From: Clostridia bacterium
GTDB lineage: Bacteria > Bacillota_A > Clostridia > Oscillospirales > Acutalibacteraceae
Reading direction: 5' to 3'
Length of the DNA stretch: 10,301 nucleotides
NCBI GenBank assembly: GCA_017547865.1
Contig: JAFYOA010000024.1
Coordinates: 1-10,301 of the forward strand
The notes under the pieces are model-generated. The model was given only the letters and a program-made list of their open reading frames with translations. It was not told where the DNA came from and made no database searches. Every line of letters starts with the position of its first letter. Position 1 is the stretch's first letter. Below are positions 1 through 6,398 of the stretch, piece by piece. Made by a program: the position numbers and the translations under genes.

Positions 1-560
1 CCTGGAGCCAGGCCGGCATCAAGGGCTGCCGCCGCTTTGCCGATCGTTACTGGAACCTGCAGTCCATCCTTTCCGAAGAGAAGGGCATCCGCAAGGCGCT
101 GGAATCCAGCTTCCATAAGACCATCAAGAAGGTCGACGAGGATATCGAAAACCTGAAGTTCAACACCGCCATCGCCGCCCTGATGGCTCTCATCAACGAG
201 ATCTACGACTCCGGCTCCGTTACCAAGGATGAACTGGCCGTGTTCTCCATCCTGCTCAATCCCTTTGCCCCCCATGTTACCGAAGAAGTGTGGGAGCAGA
301 GCGCCCTGGGCGAAGGCATGGTGGCACAGCAGGCCTGGCCCCAGTACGACGAAGCCAAGTGCAAGGATGACGTGGTGGAGATCGCCGTGCAGGTGAACGG
401 CAAGGTGCGTGCCCGCGTTTCCGTTCCTGCCGATGTGACCGCCCCCGATGCCATTGCCGCCGCCAAGGCCGATGAAAAGATCGCTGCCGAAATCGACGGT
501 AAGAAGCTGATCAAGGAAATTTACGTTCCCGGCAAGCTCGTCAATATCGTTGCAAAATAA
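1..560 (+). CDS. leuS: Leucyl-tRNA synthetase, C-terminal part (5' end outside window)
   Basis: This is the last 185 residues of leucyl-tRNA synthetase, the cytoplasmic class I enzyme that charges tRNA-Leu with leucine. The open frame runs in from the left edge, with the first full codon at position 3, and ends at TAA 558-560. The visible part starts in the helical anticodon-binding domain (RRFADRYWN, then a helix containing FHKTIKKVDEDIE). It continues through the family-typical NPFAPHVTEEVWE and ends with the small C-terminal domain (VQVNGKVRARVSVPADV, closing IYVPGKLVNIVAK), which contacts the tRNA. The HIGH and KMSKS catalytic motifs and the editing domain lie upstream, outside the window. 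An internal ATG at 183 is not the start, because homology continues upstream of it. A strong hairpin terminator follows 8 bases after the stop, so leuS is not co-transcribed with the array beyond it. Confidence 0.96.
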   Translation, partial: WSQAGIKGCRRFADRYWNLQSILSEEKGIRKALESSFHKTIKKVDEDIENLKFNTAIAALMALINEIYDSGSVTKDELAVFSILLNPFAPHVTEEVWEQSALGEGMVAQQAWPQYDEAKCKDDVVEIAVQVNGKVRARVSVPADVTAPDAIAAAKADEKIAAEIDGKKLIKEIYVPGKLVNIVAK

Positions 561-568
561 TCAACACA

Positions 569-599
569 ATCCCGGATACACTGTATCCGGGATTTTTTT
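569..599 (+). terminator. Rho-independent terminator of leuS
   Basis: A 12-bp perfect inverted repeat (ATCCCGGATACA / TGTATCCGGGAT, 569-580 and 582-593) is followed by seven T (593-599). With a realistic loop the stem is about 9 bp. It begins 8 bases after the leuS stop. The left arm CAATCCCGGAT is nearly identical to that of the terminator after lyase copy A. Confidence 0.93.
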
Positions 600-602
600 G
601 TC

Positions 603-631
603 TTGCTTTTCCACGAAGGGTATGCTATAGT
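603..631 (+). promoter_or_regulatory. Promoter of lyase copy A
   Basis: The -35 box TTGCTT (603-608), a 17-bp spacer and the -10 box TATAGT (626-631), with an extended -10 TGC just before it (623-625), match a strong housekeeping sigma promoter. The predicted start of transcription is near 638, giving a leader of only about 18 bases. The -35 box lies 3 bases after the T-run of the leuS terminator. The same arrangement recurs before the other three copies. Confidence 0.85.
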
Positions 632-641
632 CAAGGAAAAT

Positions 642-649
642 AAGGGGGA
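642..649 (+). promoter_or_regulatory. Ribosome binding site of copy A
   Basis: AAGGGGGA lies 6 bases before ATG 656 and selects this start over the second in-frame ATG at codon 5 (668). It pairs less well with 16S rRNA than the AGGAGGTG sites of copies B-D, and the leader next to it does not share their sequence, so copy A may be translated differently. Confidence 0.7.
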
Positions 650-655
650 AGCGCT

Positions 656-2464
656 ATGAATTTTCATATGACAAAAGAAGAGATCCTTGCAATTCTCGAT
701 AAAGCAGGCAAGGTAGATCTTTCTATTCCCGAAAGCAAAAAGCAGGGGATTTTAAACAATCCCTCTTTGAAAACTTATTTGGAACAGATCGATGCCAAAG
801 CCGATCATTTCCGGGGCAAGCCCATTGCGTCCCTGCCGTATTCCGCATTCAAACTGTTCTGGGAGACTGGTGACCGTAAGAAATTCCAGGGAGATCAGGT
901 GACGGGTTACTTCCCACGGCGCTGCCGGCTGGCGGCCTTTGGCCTTTCTGCCTGGCTGTACGGAAGAGAAGAAGATATCCACGAACTGGAAGATGTGATC
1001 TGGGCGGTGTGCGATGAATATACCTGGGCGCTGCCCGCGCATTTAAAGCGGGGAGAAGGGGAAAATGCCTTCATTGACAAGCTGGAACCCGGCGATTACA
1101 TGGTGGATCTTTTTGCCGCAGAAACGGCGGATACTTTGGCGGAATTGGTGGCTATCCTGGGGGATCGTCTGGCCCCCATCGTGAAGAAGCGTATTGCCTG
1201 TCTGCTGGAAGAACGCGTGTTCCGGCAGGTCATCAACGCCACCTACGGCTGGATGAGCGTGAAAAGCAACTGGGCCGCCGTGTGTGCCGGTTCTGTGGGC
1301 ATGGCTGCGCTTCTTGCCATCGAAGACGATGAGCATCTTGCGGAAGTGCTGGCACGTTCCATGCCTGCTTTTGATAACTTCCTGCAGAGTTTCTCCCAGG
1401 ACGGCGCCTGCCTGGAAGGCATCGGCTACTGGACCTACGGCTTCAGTTATTATGTCAGCTTTGCGGATATGCTCTTCCGCCGCACAAAGGGCGAACTGGA
1501 TATGTTTGCCGACCCCAAGGTGGCGAAGATCGCCGCGTTCCAGCAGAAGTGCTACTTCAAGGGCGGCCGCACCGTCAGCTTCTCCGATGGCGGCAGTTAT
1601 GGACGGTATCATCCCGGCCTGGCTTCTTATCTGCGCCGTAAGTACGCAGAGGTGGTGTTCCCACCGGCCTGTGCCATGGGTGGTTTTACCATGGATAGTT
1701 GCTACCGCTGGAGCAATAACCTGCGCGACCTGCTGTGGACGGAGATCGTTGCCGAGATCCCCGAAGAATACGGCTGCTATCCGCTGGAAGATGCCCAGTG
1801 GTATCTTTGCAGCGGCGCGAGCGATGTGGGCATCGCCGCCAAAGCGGGGCACAACGCCGAACCCCATAACCACAACGATGTGGGCAGCTTCCAGATTTTT
1901 AAAAACGGGGAAGAGATGTTTGCCGATCCCGGCAGCGGCGAGTATTCTCTGCAGTATTTCTCTTCCATCCGCTATACTTTCCTGAATTGCGGTTCCCAGG
2001 GTCACAGTGTGCCGATGATCGATGGCTGCACCCAACAGGCCGGCAAGGAATTCGCCGCCAAAGAGGTGACGGTGGATGAAACCGGTATCTCCATGGATAT
2101 CGCCCCGGCCTATGGGCTGGATTTCATGCCGTCCCTCAAACGTGTTCTGCGGTTTGATAAAGCCGCCGGCACCACAACGATTGCCGATACGGTGGTGCTG
2201 AACGGCGAACATACCTATGCCGAACGCTTTGTGACCCGGGGTGATGTGACACTGGAACCCGGACGCGCCGTTATACACATGGGAGAAGAGACAATGTTCC
2301 TCCATTATGATCCCACGTTCGAAGCCAAAGTGGAGACCGGCGGCTATCCCCATGGCTCCGGTGAGCACAATACCGAAAAAACGGAGATCCTGCATATTAT
2401 CGAACTTACCGCAAAGGTGCAGGGCGAATTCACAGCCTCTTTCACCATTTCTCCTGTTGAATAA
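656..2464 (+). CDS. Heparinase II/III-like polysaccharide lyase, copy A
   Basis: A 602-residue protein of the heparinase II/III-like family, whose members cleave uronic-acid-containing glycans by beta-elimination. Residues about 1-330 would form the alpha-helical toroid (WAVCDEYTW and PAHLKR near 116-132; SNW with candidate catalytic Asn205; EGIGYW with candidate catalytic Tyr258). Residues about 375-602 would form the beta-sandwich, with the signature GHNAEPHNHNDVGSF holding His404 (candidate catalytic) and His406. His406, Asp424 and His450 have the spacing of the family's structural metal site. There is no signal peptide or membrane segment, so it should be cytoplasmic and act on short imported oligosaccharides. 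It has its own promoter and terminator. By eye it is closest to copy D (about two thirds to three quarters identical in the two stretches counted, with no gaps until the C-terminal region). Substrate and PL family cannot be named from sequence alone. Confidence 0.88.
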   Translation: MNFHMTKEEILAILDKAGKVDLSIPESKKQGILNNPSLKTYLEQIDAKADHFRGKPIASLPYSAFKLFWETGDRKKFQGDQVTGYFPRRCRLAAFGLSAWLYGREEDIHELEDVIWAVCDEYTWALPAHLKRGEGENAFIDKLEPGDYMVDLFAAETADTLAELVAILGDRLAPIVKKRIACLLEERVFRQVINATYGWMSVKSNWAAVCAGSVGMAALLAIEDDEHLAEVLARSMPAFDNFLQSFSQDGACLEGIGYWTYGFSYYVSFADMLFRRTKGELDMFADPKVAKIAAFQQKCYFKGGRTVSFSDGGSYGRYHPGLASYLRRKYAEVVFPPACAMGGFTMDSCYRWSNNLRDLLWTEIVAEIPEEYGCYPLEDAQWYLCSGASDVGIAAKAGHNAEPHNHNDVGSFQIFKNGEEMFADPGSGEYSLQYFSSIRYTFLNCGSQGHSVPMIDGCTQQAGKEFAAKEVTVDETGISMDIAPAYGLDFMPSLKRVLRFDKAAGTTTIADTVVLNGEHTYAERFVTRGDVTLEPGRAVIHMGEETMFLHYDPTFEAKVETGGYPHGSGEHNTEKTEILHIIELTAKVQGEFTASFTISPVE

Positions 2465-2472
2465 CCGCTCTC

Positions 2473-2505
2473 AATCCCGGATGCACACCGCACCCGGGAT
2501 TTTTC
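2473..2505 (+). terminator. Terminator after copy A
   Basis: The stem AATCCCGG-A-TGC / GCA-C-CCGGGATT (2473-2484 with 2490-2501, one A/C mismatch) is followed by a T-run to 2504. It begins 8 bases after the copy A stop. The T-run leads directly into the -35 box of copy B at 2506, so terminator and promoter are fused back to back. Confidence 0.88.
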
Positions 2506-2534
2506 TTGCTTTTTCCCCGGGGTTATGTTATAGT
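2506..2534 (+). promoter_or_regulatory. Promoter of lyase copy B
   Basis: TTGCTT (2506-2511), a 17-bp spacer and TATAGT (2529-2534), with the extended -10 TGT at 2526-2528. Layout and most key bases equal the copy A promoter. The bases from the -10 onward, TATAGTCAACT, are identical to those in the copy D promoter. Confidence 0.85.
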
Positions 2535-2550
2535 CAACTTAACCACTCCC

Positions 2551-2555
2551 GGAGG
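2551..2555 (+). promoter_or_regulatory. Ribosome binding site that fixes the copy B start
   Basis: GGAGG (part of GGAGGTG) lies 8 bases before ATG 2564. A longer reading from GTG 2555 would start inside this site and is rejected. The stretch from GGAGG into the third codon is identical to that of copy C. Confidence 0.88.
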
Positions 2556-2563
2556 TGTTGTAT

Positions 2564-4387
2564 ATGAATTATCAAATGACCAAAGAAGAAATTCTGGCTG
2601 TTCTAAAAAAAGTCGGCAAGGCCGATCTTTCCATTCCGGAAAGCGTGCGCCTTTCCATTCCCACCAACAAGTTTATCGCGCCTTATCTGCAGTCTATTAC
2701 CGATTTTGCAGAAAACTGCCGCGGTACCGCCATTCCCGCTCTGCCGTATTCTTATTTTAAAATGTTCTACGAAACCGGTGACCGCTGGTACTATGAAGAC
2801 AGTGACCGCGGTTACTTCCCCCGCCGTGGCCGTATGGCTGCGTTCTCCATCCTTTCCTGGCTGTACGAAAGGGAAGAGGACCTGCACGAACTGGAGGATG
2901 TTCTGTGGGCTGTGTGCGATGAATACACCTGGGCGGTGCCTGCCCACCTGAAGCGCTGGGAAGGCCAGAACGCCTTTGTTGACAAGCTGGAAAACGACGA
3001 TTTTATGGTGGATCTTTTCGCCAGCGAGACTGGCGACTGCCTGGCTGAAACCGTTTTCCTTCTTGGTGATCGCCTGCCGGAGATCATCCGCAAGCGCATT
3101 GCTTATCTGCTGGAAGAGCGCATCTTCTCCCGCGTGCTGAACGACCGCTTTGGCTGGATGTCCAAACCCAACAACTGGGCGGCCGTGTGTGCCGGTTCTG
3201 TGGGTATGGCCGCCATTTATGCCATTGAAGATAACGAGCACCTCGCCGCCGTTCTGGAACGTATTCTGCCCGCGTTTTCCGCTTTCCTCTCAAGCTTTGC
3301 CGCGGATGGTTCCTGCCTTGAGGGCATTGGCTACTGGAACTACGGTTTCAGCTATTTTGTCAGCTTTGCCGATCTGCTGTATCGCCGTACCAACGGCGAG
3401 CTGGATATGTTCGCCGATCCCTTTGTAAAGAAGGTCGCCGGCTTCCAGCAGAAGTGCTATTTCCCGGGCGGCCGCACCATCAGCTTCTCCGATGGCGGCA
3501 GCCGTTCCACCTACCAGGTTGGCCTCACGTCTTACCTCAGCCATAAGTTCGATGACCTGGTGATTCCGCCCGCTGCCAACAGCCAGCAGGATTTCAACGA
3601 TGACCATTGCCATCGCTGGAGCAATATTCTGCGTAACCTTGTGTGGGCTGTGGATGAAGTGGACGACAGCAAGATCGAATACACCTGCCATATGCTGCCC
3701 GCCGCCCAGTGGTATATCAACAACAGCAAAAACGGCGTGGGCATTGCGGCCAAGGGCGGCCACAACGATGAACCCCATAACCACAACGATGTGGGCAACT
3801 TCCTGGTGTATATGAACGGTGAAGAGATCATCTCCGACCTCGGCTCCGGTGAATACACCCGCCAGTATTTTGGCGATCTTCGCTACACCTACCTCACCTG
3901 CGGTTCGCAGGGACATACCGTGCCGATGATCGATGGCCTTACCCAGAAAGAAGGCGAAGATGCCTGCGCCAAAGATGTCACCATCGATGAAAGCGGCATT
4001 GCCATGGACATTGCCCCGGCCTATGCTCTGGATTTTATGCCCTCTCTGAAGCGTACCGTGTGCTTTGATGCCGAAGCAGGGATCACCACGCTGACCGATG
4101 CTTTTGAGTTTGCCGATGACGCCGAGCACGAAGTGACCGAGCGCTTTATCACGTATGGTTCCGTGCAGCTGGATGGCGACCGTGTTGTGCTGCGCATGGG
4201 GAAGAACACCCAGTCCATTTGTTACGATCCCGCGGTCTTTACGCCCGTGATCACCCCGGTTTCCTATTCCGCGCACTTTGGTATTCAAAAGCACCTTTTC
4301 ACCGTGGATTTTGTAGCGAAGGCGAGCGGCAAGCTTGCCTGTGCGTTCCGGTTGGTTCCTGTCGGCGCCGCGCTGAAAGAATATTAA
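2564..4387 (+). CDS. Heparinase II/III-like polysaccharide lyase, copy B
   Basis: A 607-residue paralogue of copies A, C and D and by eye the most diverged of the four. The family residues are intact: NNW with Asn204, EGIGYW with Tyr257, GHNDEPHNHNDVGNF with His405 and His407, then Asp425 and His451 as further candidate metal ligands. It differs most in three patches: about 74-83 (many aromatic and acidic residues, WYYEDSDR), the link between toroid and beta-sandwich at about 335-380 (NSQQDFNDDH and VDEVDDSKIEYT, where the others have a GCYPLED motif), and the C-terminal strands after about 555, which end in an extra GAALKEY tail. No signal peptide is seen, so a cytoplasmic location is inferred. 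The gene has its own promoter and is closed by its own terminator. The divergent patches border the likely substrate cleft, so a different substrate preference from A and D is a reasonable inference. Confidence 0.87.
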   Translation: MNYQMTKEEILAVLKKVGKADLSIPESVRLSIPTNKFIAPYLQSITDFAENCRGTAIPALPYSYFKMFYETGDRWYYEDSDRGYFPRRGRMAAFSILSWLYEREEDLHELEDVLWAVCDEYTWAVPAHLKRWEGQNAFVDKLENDDFMVDLFASETGDCLAETVFLLGDRLPEIIRKRIAYLLEERIFSRVLNDRFGWMSKPNNWAAVCAGSVGMAAIYAIEDNEHLAAVLERILPAFSAFLSSFAADGSCLEGIGYWNYGFSYFVSFADLLYRRTNGELDMFADPFVKKVAGFQQKCYFPGGRTISFSDGGSRSTYQVGLTSYLSHKFDDLVIPPAANSQQDFNDDHCHRWSNILRNLVWAVDEVDDSKIEYTCHMLPAAQWYINNSKNGVGIAAKGGHNDEPHNHNDVGNFLVYMNGEEIISDLGSGEYTRQYFGDLRYTYLTCGSQGHTVPMIDGLTQKEGEDACAKDVTIDESGIAMDIAPAYALDFMPSLKRTVCFDAEAGITTLTDAFEFADDAEHEVTERFITYGSVQLDGDRVVLRMGKNTQSICYDPAVFTPVITPVSYSAHFGIQKHLFTVDFVAKASGKLACAFRLVPVGAALKEY

Positions 4388-4397
4388 TCTGTACCGA

Positions 4398-4435
4398 CCC
4401 CGGCCCGGCAATTTGCTGTGGCCGGGGCATTTTTC
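4398..4435 (+). terminator. Terminator after copy B
   Basis: A GC-only 8-bp stem, CCCCGGCC (4398-4405) with GGCCGGGG (4420-4427), is followed by CA and a T-rich tract to about 4440. It begins 10 bases after the copy B stop. Its stem sequence differs from the first two terminators although position and role are the same. Confidence 0.85.
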
Positions 4436-4443
4436 TTTTTTGC

Positions 4444-4472
4444 TTGCTTTCCCGTTCACAATGTGCTATATT
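4444..4472 (+). promoter_or_regulatory. Promoter of lyase copy C
   Basis: TTGCTT (4444-4449), a 17-bp spacer and TATATT (4467-4472), with extended -10 TGC at 4464-4466. It is the only copy whose -10 reads TATATT rather than TATAGT, and it lacks the following CAA. Confidence 0.83.
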
Positions 4473-4484
4473 CATGGCAGACAC

Positions 4485-4490
4485 AGGAGG
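4485..4490 (+). promoter_or_regulatory. Ribosome binding site that fixes the copy C start
   Basis: AGGAGG lies 8 bases before ATG 4499. The frame is open further upstream to an ATG at 4418, but that start falls inside the terminator hairpin and ahead of the promoter, so it is rejected. Confidence 0.88.
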
Positions 4491-4498
4491 TGTTGTAT

Positions 4499-6286
4499 AT
4501 GAATTACTACATGACAAAAGAAGAGATCCTCGCCATTCTTAATAAAGTCGGCAAGGTCGATCTTTCCATTCCCGAAAGCAAAAAGCAGGCGGTCATCGCC
4601 AATCCTCTTTTGCAGGATTATTTGAAGATGATTGCCGATTGTGCAGAACAATACCGCGGCACGCCCATTCCGGTGTTGCCCTATTCCAGCTTCAAGCTGT
4701 TCCACGAAACCGGCGACCGCGAAAAAGCCCAGAGCGATCCGGTGACTGGTTACTTCCCCCGGCGCAGCCGCCTGCATTCTTTCTCCAAGCTGGCCTGGCT
4801 GTATGGCAGAGAAGAGGACATCAGCGAAATGGAAGATGCCCTGTGGGCTGTATGCGATGAATATACCTGGTCTTTGCCTGCGCACCTGAAGCGCGGTGAG
4901 GGCGAAAACGCCTTTGTGGATAAGCTGGAAAACGGCGACTATATGGTGGACCTGTTTGCCGCCGAGACCGCCGATGCTTTGGCAGAGATTTCTTTCCACA
5001 TGGGGGATAAGCTGGCGCCCATCATCCGCAAGCGCATTGCCCATCTGCTGGAAGAACGCACCTTCTCCCAGGTGCTGCAGAACACCTTTGGCTGGATGAG
5101 CAACAAGGGCAACTGGGCCACCGTGTGTGCCGGGTCTGTTGGTATGGCTGCTATCTATGCCATTGAAGACAACGCCCACCTGGCCGAAGTGTTGGCACGC
5201 ATTTTGCCTGCCTGCGATACGTTCCTGCAGGGCTTTTCCAAGGATGGCGCCTGCCTGGAAGGCATTGGCTACTGGGGGTATGGTTTCAGCTTCTTCACCC
5301 ATTTGGCAGATACTCTGCTGCAGCGCACCAAGGGTGAGATCGATCTGTTCGACGATCCCCGTGTGCCCAAGGTGGCTGCGTTTCAGCAGAAATGCTTCTT
5401 CAAGGGCGGCAGAACCGTCAGCTTCTCCGATGGCAGCAGCCACGGCAAGTACGTGCGCAACGGCCTGAACTGCTACCTGTACCGCAAGTATGCGGATACC
5501 ATTCAGCCGCCGACTGCCGAACTGTATGCATATGACGGTCACAGCTGGAGCGGCAGCTTCCGCACCCTGCTGTGGGTGGAAGACGTGCCCGATGTAGGGG
5601 ACGCCTATGGCTGCTACCCGCTGGAAGATGCCCAGTGGTACCTGTGCAGCGCCGCAAACGGCGTGGGTATTGCCGCCAAGGGCGGCCACAATGCCGAACC
5701 CCATAACCACAACGATGTGGGCAGCTTCCAGATTTTTATGAACGGGGAAGAGTTCTTCTCCGATTTGGGCAGCGGCGAATATACCCGCCAGTATTTTGCG
5801 GCAGATACCCGCTACGACCACCTGGTGAACGGTTCTCATGGTCACAGTGTGCCGCTGGTGGATGGCTGCGTGCAGAAGGCCGGCGAAGAATACGCCGCCT
5901 GCAATGTGACGGTGGACGAAACCGGCATTGCCATGGATATTGCCCCGGCCTATGGGCTGGAATTCCTGCCGTCTCTGCAGCGCGTTGTGAAATTTGACCG
6001 CGCCGCCGGCACGACCACCCTTACAGATACATTTGAACTGGTTGGGGAGCACGAGATTCGCGAGCGTTTCATGGTGTTCGGTGAGATCACCGCAGAGCCC
6101 GGCTGTATTGCCGTGAAGATGGGTGAGGATGTCATGACCCTTTCCTACGATCCCGCTCTGTTCACAGTGGAAGTGGCCGAAGAGGTCTTTTCCAACCACG
6201 AAGCCCAGCCCACCACTGTGAAAAAGCTCGATCTGGTGACCAGGGCACAGGGTACTTTTACTGCTGCGTTCATTGTTACTCCGTAA
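4499..6286 (+). CDS. Heparinase II/III-like polysaccharide lyase, copy C
   Basis: A 595-residue paralogue, the shortest of the four. Candidate catalytic and metal residues are all kept: GNW with Asn205, EGIGYW with Tyr258, GHNAEPHNHNDVGSF with His402 and His404, then Asp422 and His449. Copy-specific features are FTHLAD after the Tyr motif where the others have VSFAD, a SHGH rather than SQGH motif at the candidate metal His, DGSSHG instead of DGGS near 311, and a shortened link at about 337-368 (TAELYAYDGHSWSG). No signal peptide is present, so it should be cytoplasmic. The first 80 bases of the gene are very close to copy A at the DNA level, including synonymous sites, while some later parts differ clearly, which hints at exchange between copies. 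Own promoter upstream, own terminator downstream. Substrate unknown. Confidence 0.87.
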   Translation: MNYYMTKEEILAILNKVGKVDLSIPESKKQAVIANPLLQDYLKMIADCAEQYRGTPIPVLPYSSFKLFHETGDREKAQSDPVTGYFPRRSRLHSFSKLAWLYGREEDISEMEDALWAVCDEYTWSLPAHLKRGEGENAFVDKLENGDYMVDLFAAETADALAEISFHMGDKLAPIIRKRIAHLLEERTFSQVLQNTFGWMSNKGNWATVCAGSVGMAAIYAIEDNAHLAEVLARILPACDTFLQGFSKDGACLEGIGYWGYGFSFFTHLADTLLQRTKGEIDLFDDPRVPKVAAFQQKCFFKGGRTVSFSDGSSHGKYVRNGLNCYLYRKYADTIQPPTAELYAYDGHSWSGSFRTLLWVEDVPDVGDAYGCYPLEDAQWYLCSAANGVGIAAKGGHNAEPHNHNDVGSFQIFMNGEEFFSDLGSGEYTRQYFAADTRYDHLVNGSHGHSVPLVDGCVQKAGEEYAACNVTVDETGIAMDIAPAYGLEFLPSLQRVVKFDRAAGTTTLTDTFELVGEHEIRERFMVFGEITAEPGCIAVKMGEDVMTLSYDPALFTVEVAEEVFSNHEAQPTTVKKLDLVTRAQGTFTAAFIVTP

Positions 6287-6301
6287 AACCAAACTATATA
6301 C

Positions 6302-6329
6302 AGGGCACGGAATTTTTCGTGCCCTTTTT
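6302..6329 (+). terminator. Terminator after copy C
   Basis: A perfect 8-bp inverted repeat AGGGCACG / CGTGCCCT (6302-6309 and 6318-6325) with an 8-base loop is followed by a T-run (6325-6329). It begins 15 bases after the copy C stop. Confidence 0.9.
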
Positions 6330-6341
6330 CTTATTTCTATA

Positions 6342-6370
6342 TTGCAATCTTTTGCCGGTTGTGCTATAGT
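6342..6370 (+). promoter_or_regulatory. Promoter of copy D and the M20 hydrolase
   Basis: TTGCAA (6342-6347), a 17-bp spacer and TATAGT (6365-6370) with extended -10 TGC at 6362-6364. With no terminator after copy D, this promoter should also serve the downstream M20 hydrolase gene. Confidence 0.82.
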
Positions 6371-6382
6371 CAACTCAAACAC

Positions 6383-6390
6383 AAGGAGGT
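6383..6390 (+). promoter_or_regulatory. Ribosome binding site that fixes the copy D start
   Basis: AAGGAGGT lies 8 bases before ATG 6399. The frame is open upstream to 6273, inside the end of copy C and across the terminator, but there is no ribosome binding site there. The leader matches copies B and C except for one added T. Confidence 0.88.
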
Positions 6391-6398
6391 GTTTGTAT

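Noticed and set aside
561..655. Riboswitch or T-box leader before copy A.
   Set aside because: The spacer is fully used by the leuS terminator and the promoter; the predicted leader is about 18 bases, too short for a riboswitch. The leaders of B, C and D are similarly short.
1043..2395. Long antisense open frame (450 codons) opposite copy A, with similar ones opposite B, C, D and the M20 gene (up to about 700 codons).
   Set aside because: They lie codon-on-codon opposite the real genes. Stops in that register need sense codons TTA, CTA or TCA, which GC-rich genes avoid. They lack ribosome binding sites, have unfamiliar His/Gly-rich products, and the plus-strand frames carry clear family motifs.
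4418..4498. N-terminal extension of copy C (and similar extensions of B from 2555, D from 6273 and M20 from 8170).
   Set aside because: The extensions cross terminators, promoters or ribosome binding sites, or lie inside the previous gene. A good ribosome binding site 8 bases before the chosen ATG fixes the start in each case, and the extra residues are not shared among the copies.
569..6329. Repeated hairpins in the spacers as a CRISPR array or mobile-element ends.
   Set aside because: They are spaced about 1.9 kb apart, each is followed by a T-run right after a stop codon, and stems differ between spacers; they are terminators. No transposase, integrase or target-site duplication is seen.
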